Assembly (NCBI GenBank): GCA_026706165.1
Contig: JAPOZF010000559.1
Coordinates: forward strand, 1-6,919
Length of the DNA stretch: 6,919 nucleotides
Reading direction: 5' to 3'
Source of the DNA: Gemmatimonadota bacterium
GTDB taxonomy: Bacteria > Latescibacterota > UBA2968 > UBA8231
Of this stretch, positions 5,476 through 6,919 are shown one piece after another. Each line of letters starts with the position of its first letter. Position 1 is the stretch's first letter. Below the pieces are notes generated by a model that did no database searches, was not told the origin of the DNA, and saw only the letters and a list, made by a program, of their open reading frames with translations. The position numbers and the translations under genes were made by a program.

Positions 5476-6894
5476 TCAGACATCGAGGGCCTCGCGCAGC
5501 TGCCTGAGCGCCGCTTCCGGGGTCGACGACACGTCGACGGCGATCGCCCCGGCAGGCATCTCGAGGGTCTCGAACTGGCTGCGCAGCAGGCTCTGCGGCA
5601 TGTAGCGGTGCACGCGCACCGCGAGGCGGGAGGCGATCACCTCTTCGGCGGCGTGCAGGTGGGCGAAGTGGACCTCCCCGCGGCCCGCGGCGAGCAGGTT
5701 GCGGTACTGCTGCTTCAGGGCGGAGCAGGCGAGGATGCAGCTCTGGCCGCGGTCGATCCGCTCCCCGAGCATGGCGGCGAGGTGCTCGAGCCAAGGGCGC
5801 CGGTCGTCGTCGTCGAGCGGCATTCCGGAGGCCATCTTGGCGACGTTCGCCTCCGGGTGAAAGTCGTCGCCGTCGAGGAACGGCCACCCGAGCTCGGCGG
5901 CCAGCAGCTCCCCTATCGTCGTCTTGCCGCTTCCGGTGACCCCCATCAGCACGAGCGCCACCGGGGGCCCCGGCGCCTGCAGTACCCTTCGGAAAAACAG
6001 CTGCAGCACACGCTGTCCGGCGGCCGAAACCGCGCACTCCACCGGGAAACCCGCTCCCTTTTCAAGGCCGAATGTTACCCGGCCGCGCGCCTCCCCGGAG
6101 GTCTCGACGTCGATCCGGTGGACCTCGGTCTCGCAGAGAGAGCTGTCGATGGCGAAAGCGACCGCGAGCAGGTCGTGAAGGTGGATGACCGCCCTGCCAT
6201 GAGTCTCTTCCATGCGCGCCATGCCGGTGCCCGCCGCGGCCTCGCAGAAAACGGCAGCCGGCTTGGGATCGGCTCCCAGCCGCCGCTGCAGGGCGGGGCG
6301 CGACAGCTCGACCTGGCGGGTGGCGTCGAGCGGAACGAGGGTCAGGCGGGCGCCTGAGCGGACGACGGCCTGCGCCGCCTCCGGGTCGGCGTAGAAGTTG
6401 AACTCCGCGCTTGCTGTGACGTTTCCCGGTTCCGCGAGAGCCCCGCCCATGACGACGATCCTTCCGGCGCGCTTCAGCAGGCCCGGCTCGCGGGTTTCGG
6501 CGAGGGCGAGATTGGTCAGGGGGGCCACCGCGATCAGGGTGATCCCCGGCTCCTCCCGCAGGCGGTCGGCCAGGTAGTCGACCGCGTCCGCGGAGGCCCG
6601 GCCCGAGGGCGGCGGCAGCTCGGCTTCTCCGAGACCTCCGGTCCCGTGGAAGTGCGTGGCGCGCAGGGGCCTGCGCCGCAGGGGCCGCGCCGCTCCGGCG
6701 TACACCGGGACGTCTCCGCGGCCGGCGAGCTCGGCGATCCTGAGAGCGTTGGCGACCCCGGTGGACAGGGGCACGTTGCCGCTGGCCACGGTAATCCCCC
6801 CGACCTCGAGCTCGGGAGAGGCGAGAGCGAGGAGGATGGCCATGGCGTCGTCGACTCCCGGGTCGACGTCGAGAATCACTGCTTCAGGCGGCAT
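5476..6894 (-). CDS. Fusion of nucleoside hydrolase (IUNH) and GntK-type sugar kinase
   Basis: One uninterrupted 472-residue frame carries two complete enzymes. Residues 1-305 are an inosine-uridine-type nucleoside hydrolase (ribonucleoside to base plus ribose). It has the Ca2+/catalytic motif DVDPGVDDA (9-17), HGTGGLG (83-89), APLTNLA (124-130), the MGGALAEPGN to AEFNFYADPEAA region (149-173; Asn158, Glu164, Asn166) and His240-Asp241. Residues 312-472 match gluconokinases of the GntK P-loop family: Walker A GVTGSGKTT (318-326), DGDDFHPEANVAKMASG (341-357), PLDDDDRRPWL (359-369), CSALKQQYR (390-398) and SQFETLEMP (439-447). The linker is only about APGPP (307-311). Both parts are near stand-alone length and cytoplasmic. 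In the kinase, HRYMP stands where known GntK proteins have GHFMP. The ATG sits just before the first strand but lacks a Shine-Dalgarno, and the frame stays open to the window edge, so a start outside is possible. The Nudix gene follows directly. The kinase may act on ribose rather than gluconate; that is inference. Confidence 0.92.
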   Translation of the reverse strand: MPPEAVILDVDPGVDDAMAILLALASPELEVGGITVASGNVPLSTGVANALRIAELAGRGDVPVYAGAARPLRRRPLRATHFHGTGGLGEAELPPPSGRASADAVDYLADRLREEPGITLIAVAPLTNLALAETREPGLLKRAGRIVVMGGALAEPGNVTASAEFNFYADPEAAQAVVRSGARLTLVPLDATRQVELSRPALQRRLGADPKPAAVFCEAAAGTGMARMEETHGRAVIHLHDLLAVAFAIDSSLCETEVHRIDVETSGEARGRVTFGLEKGAGFPVECAVSAAGQRVLQLFFRRVLQAPGPPVALVLMGVTGSGKTTIGELLAAELGWPFLDGDDFHPEANVAKMASGMPLDDDDRRPWLEHLAAMLGERIDRGQSCILACSALKQQYRNLLAAGRGEVHFAHLHAAEEVIASRLAVRVHRYMPQSLLRSQFETLEMPAGAIAVDVSSTPEAALRQLREALDV

Positions 6895-6919
6895 TGGGAA
6901 GAGGCTGTTCTGGCTTGCG

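Noticed and set aside
5940..6000. Fusion junction as a possible frameshift or missing stop
   Set aside because: Hydrolase and kinase share one frame across the junction, the linker is short and in keeping with the rest of the protein, and both domains are near full length. An error that removes a stop cannot be excluded from sequence alone but has no positive sign.
4805..6037. Minus-strand frame of 410 codons across the Nudix and kinase regions
   Set aside because: Arg/Ala/Pro-rich shadow; the overlapping frames carry intact Nudix and GntK motifs.

Overview
The window is G+C-rich (roughly two-thirds by eye) and densely coded, with two convergent transcription units. It shows no RNA gene, insertion sequence, CRISPR array or phage gene. 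The gene content and codon use suggest a high-GC Gram-negative bacterium. Gene clusters of this Mrp-like type are familiar from Desulfuromonadales-like and gammaproteobacterial genomes, but nothing here fixes the taxon.

Left part (1-4823, plus strand): the distal end of a cation/proton antiporter operon. Three different proton-channel subunits of the MrpA/MrpD/NuoL/M/N superfamily lie in a row. The first is cut by the window edge. The second starts at GTG and has an unusual Ala/Gly/Ser-rich loop. The third, 592 residues long, has an extra C-terminal region ending in an additional membrane helix. Between the second and third is a gene for a 122-residue, two-helix membrane protein with a histidine cluster and an acidic tail. 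It is joined to the third subunit by an ATGA overlap. No NADH- or hydrogen-oxidising subunit is visible, so a secondary Na+(K+)/H+ antiporter complex is the simplest reading. An energy-coupled complex whose other genes lie upstream cannot be excluded.

Right part (4885-6919, minus strand): two genes 9 bases apart, read toward the antiporter operon. The upstream gene encodes a 472-residue fusion of a complete inosine-uridine-type nucleoside hydrolase with a complete GntK-type (gluconokinase family) P-loop kinase. The downstream gene is a Nudix hydrolase resembling ADP-ribose/ADP-sugar pyrophosphatases. Nucleoside hydrolases release ribose, and ADP-ribose pyrophosphatases release ribose 5-phosphate. 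The pair may therefore be a small ribose-salvage module in which the fused kinase phosphorylates the sugar released by the hydrolase. This is inference from domain fusion and gene neighbourhood. The fusion is the most notable item in the window.

The two units converge on a 61-base spacer (4824-4884) holding a GC-rich hairpin without a T-tract. The spacers are 1043-1124 (82 bases), 2658-2679 (22), 4824-4884 (61), 5467-5475 (9) and the right edge 6895-6919 (25). None holds a convincing promoter.
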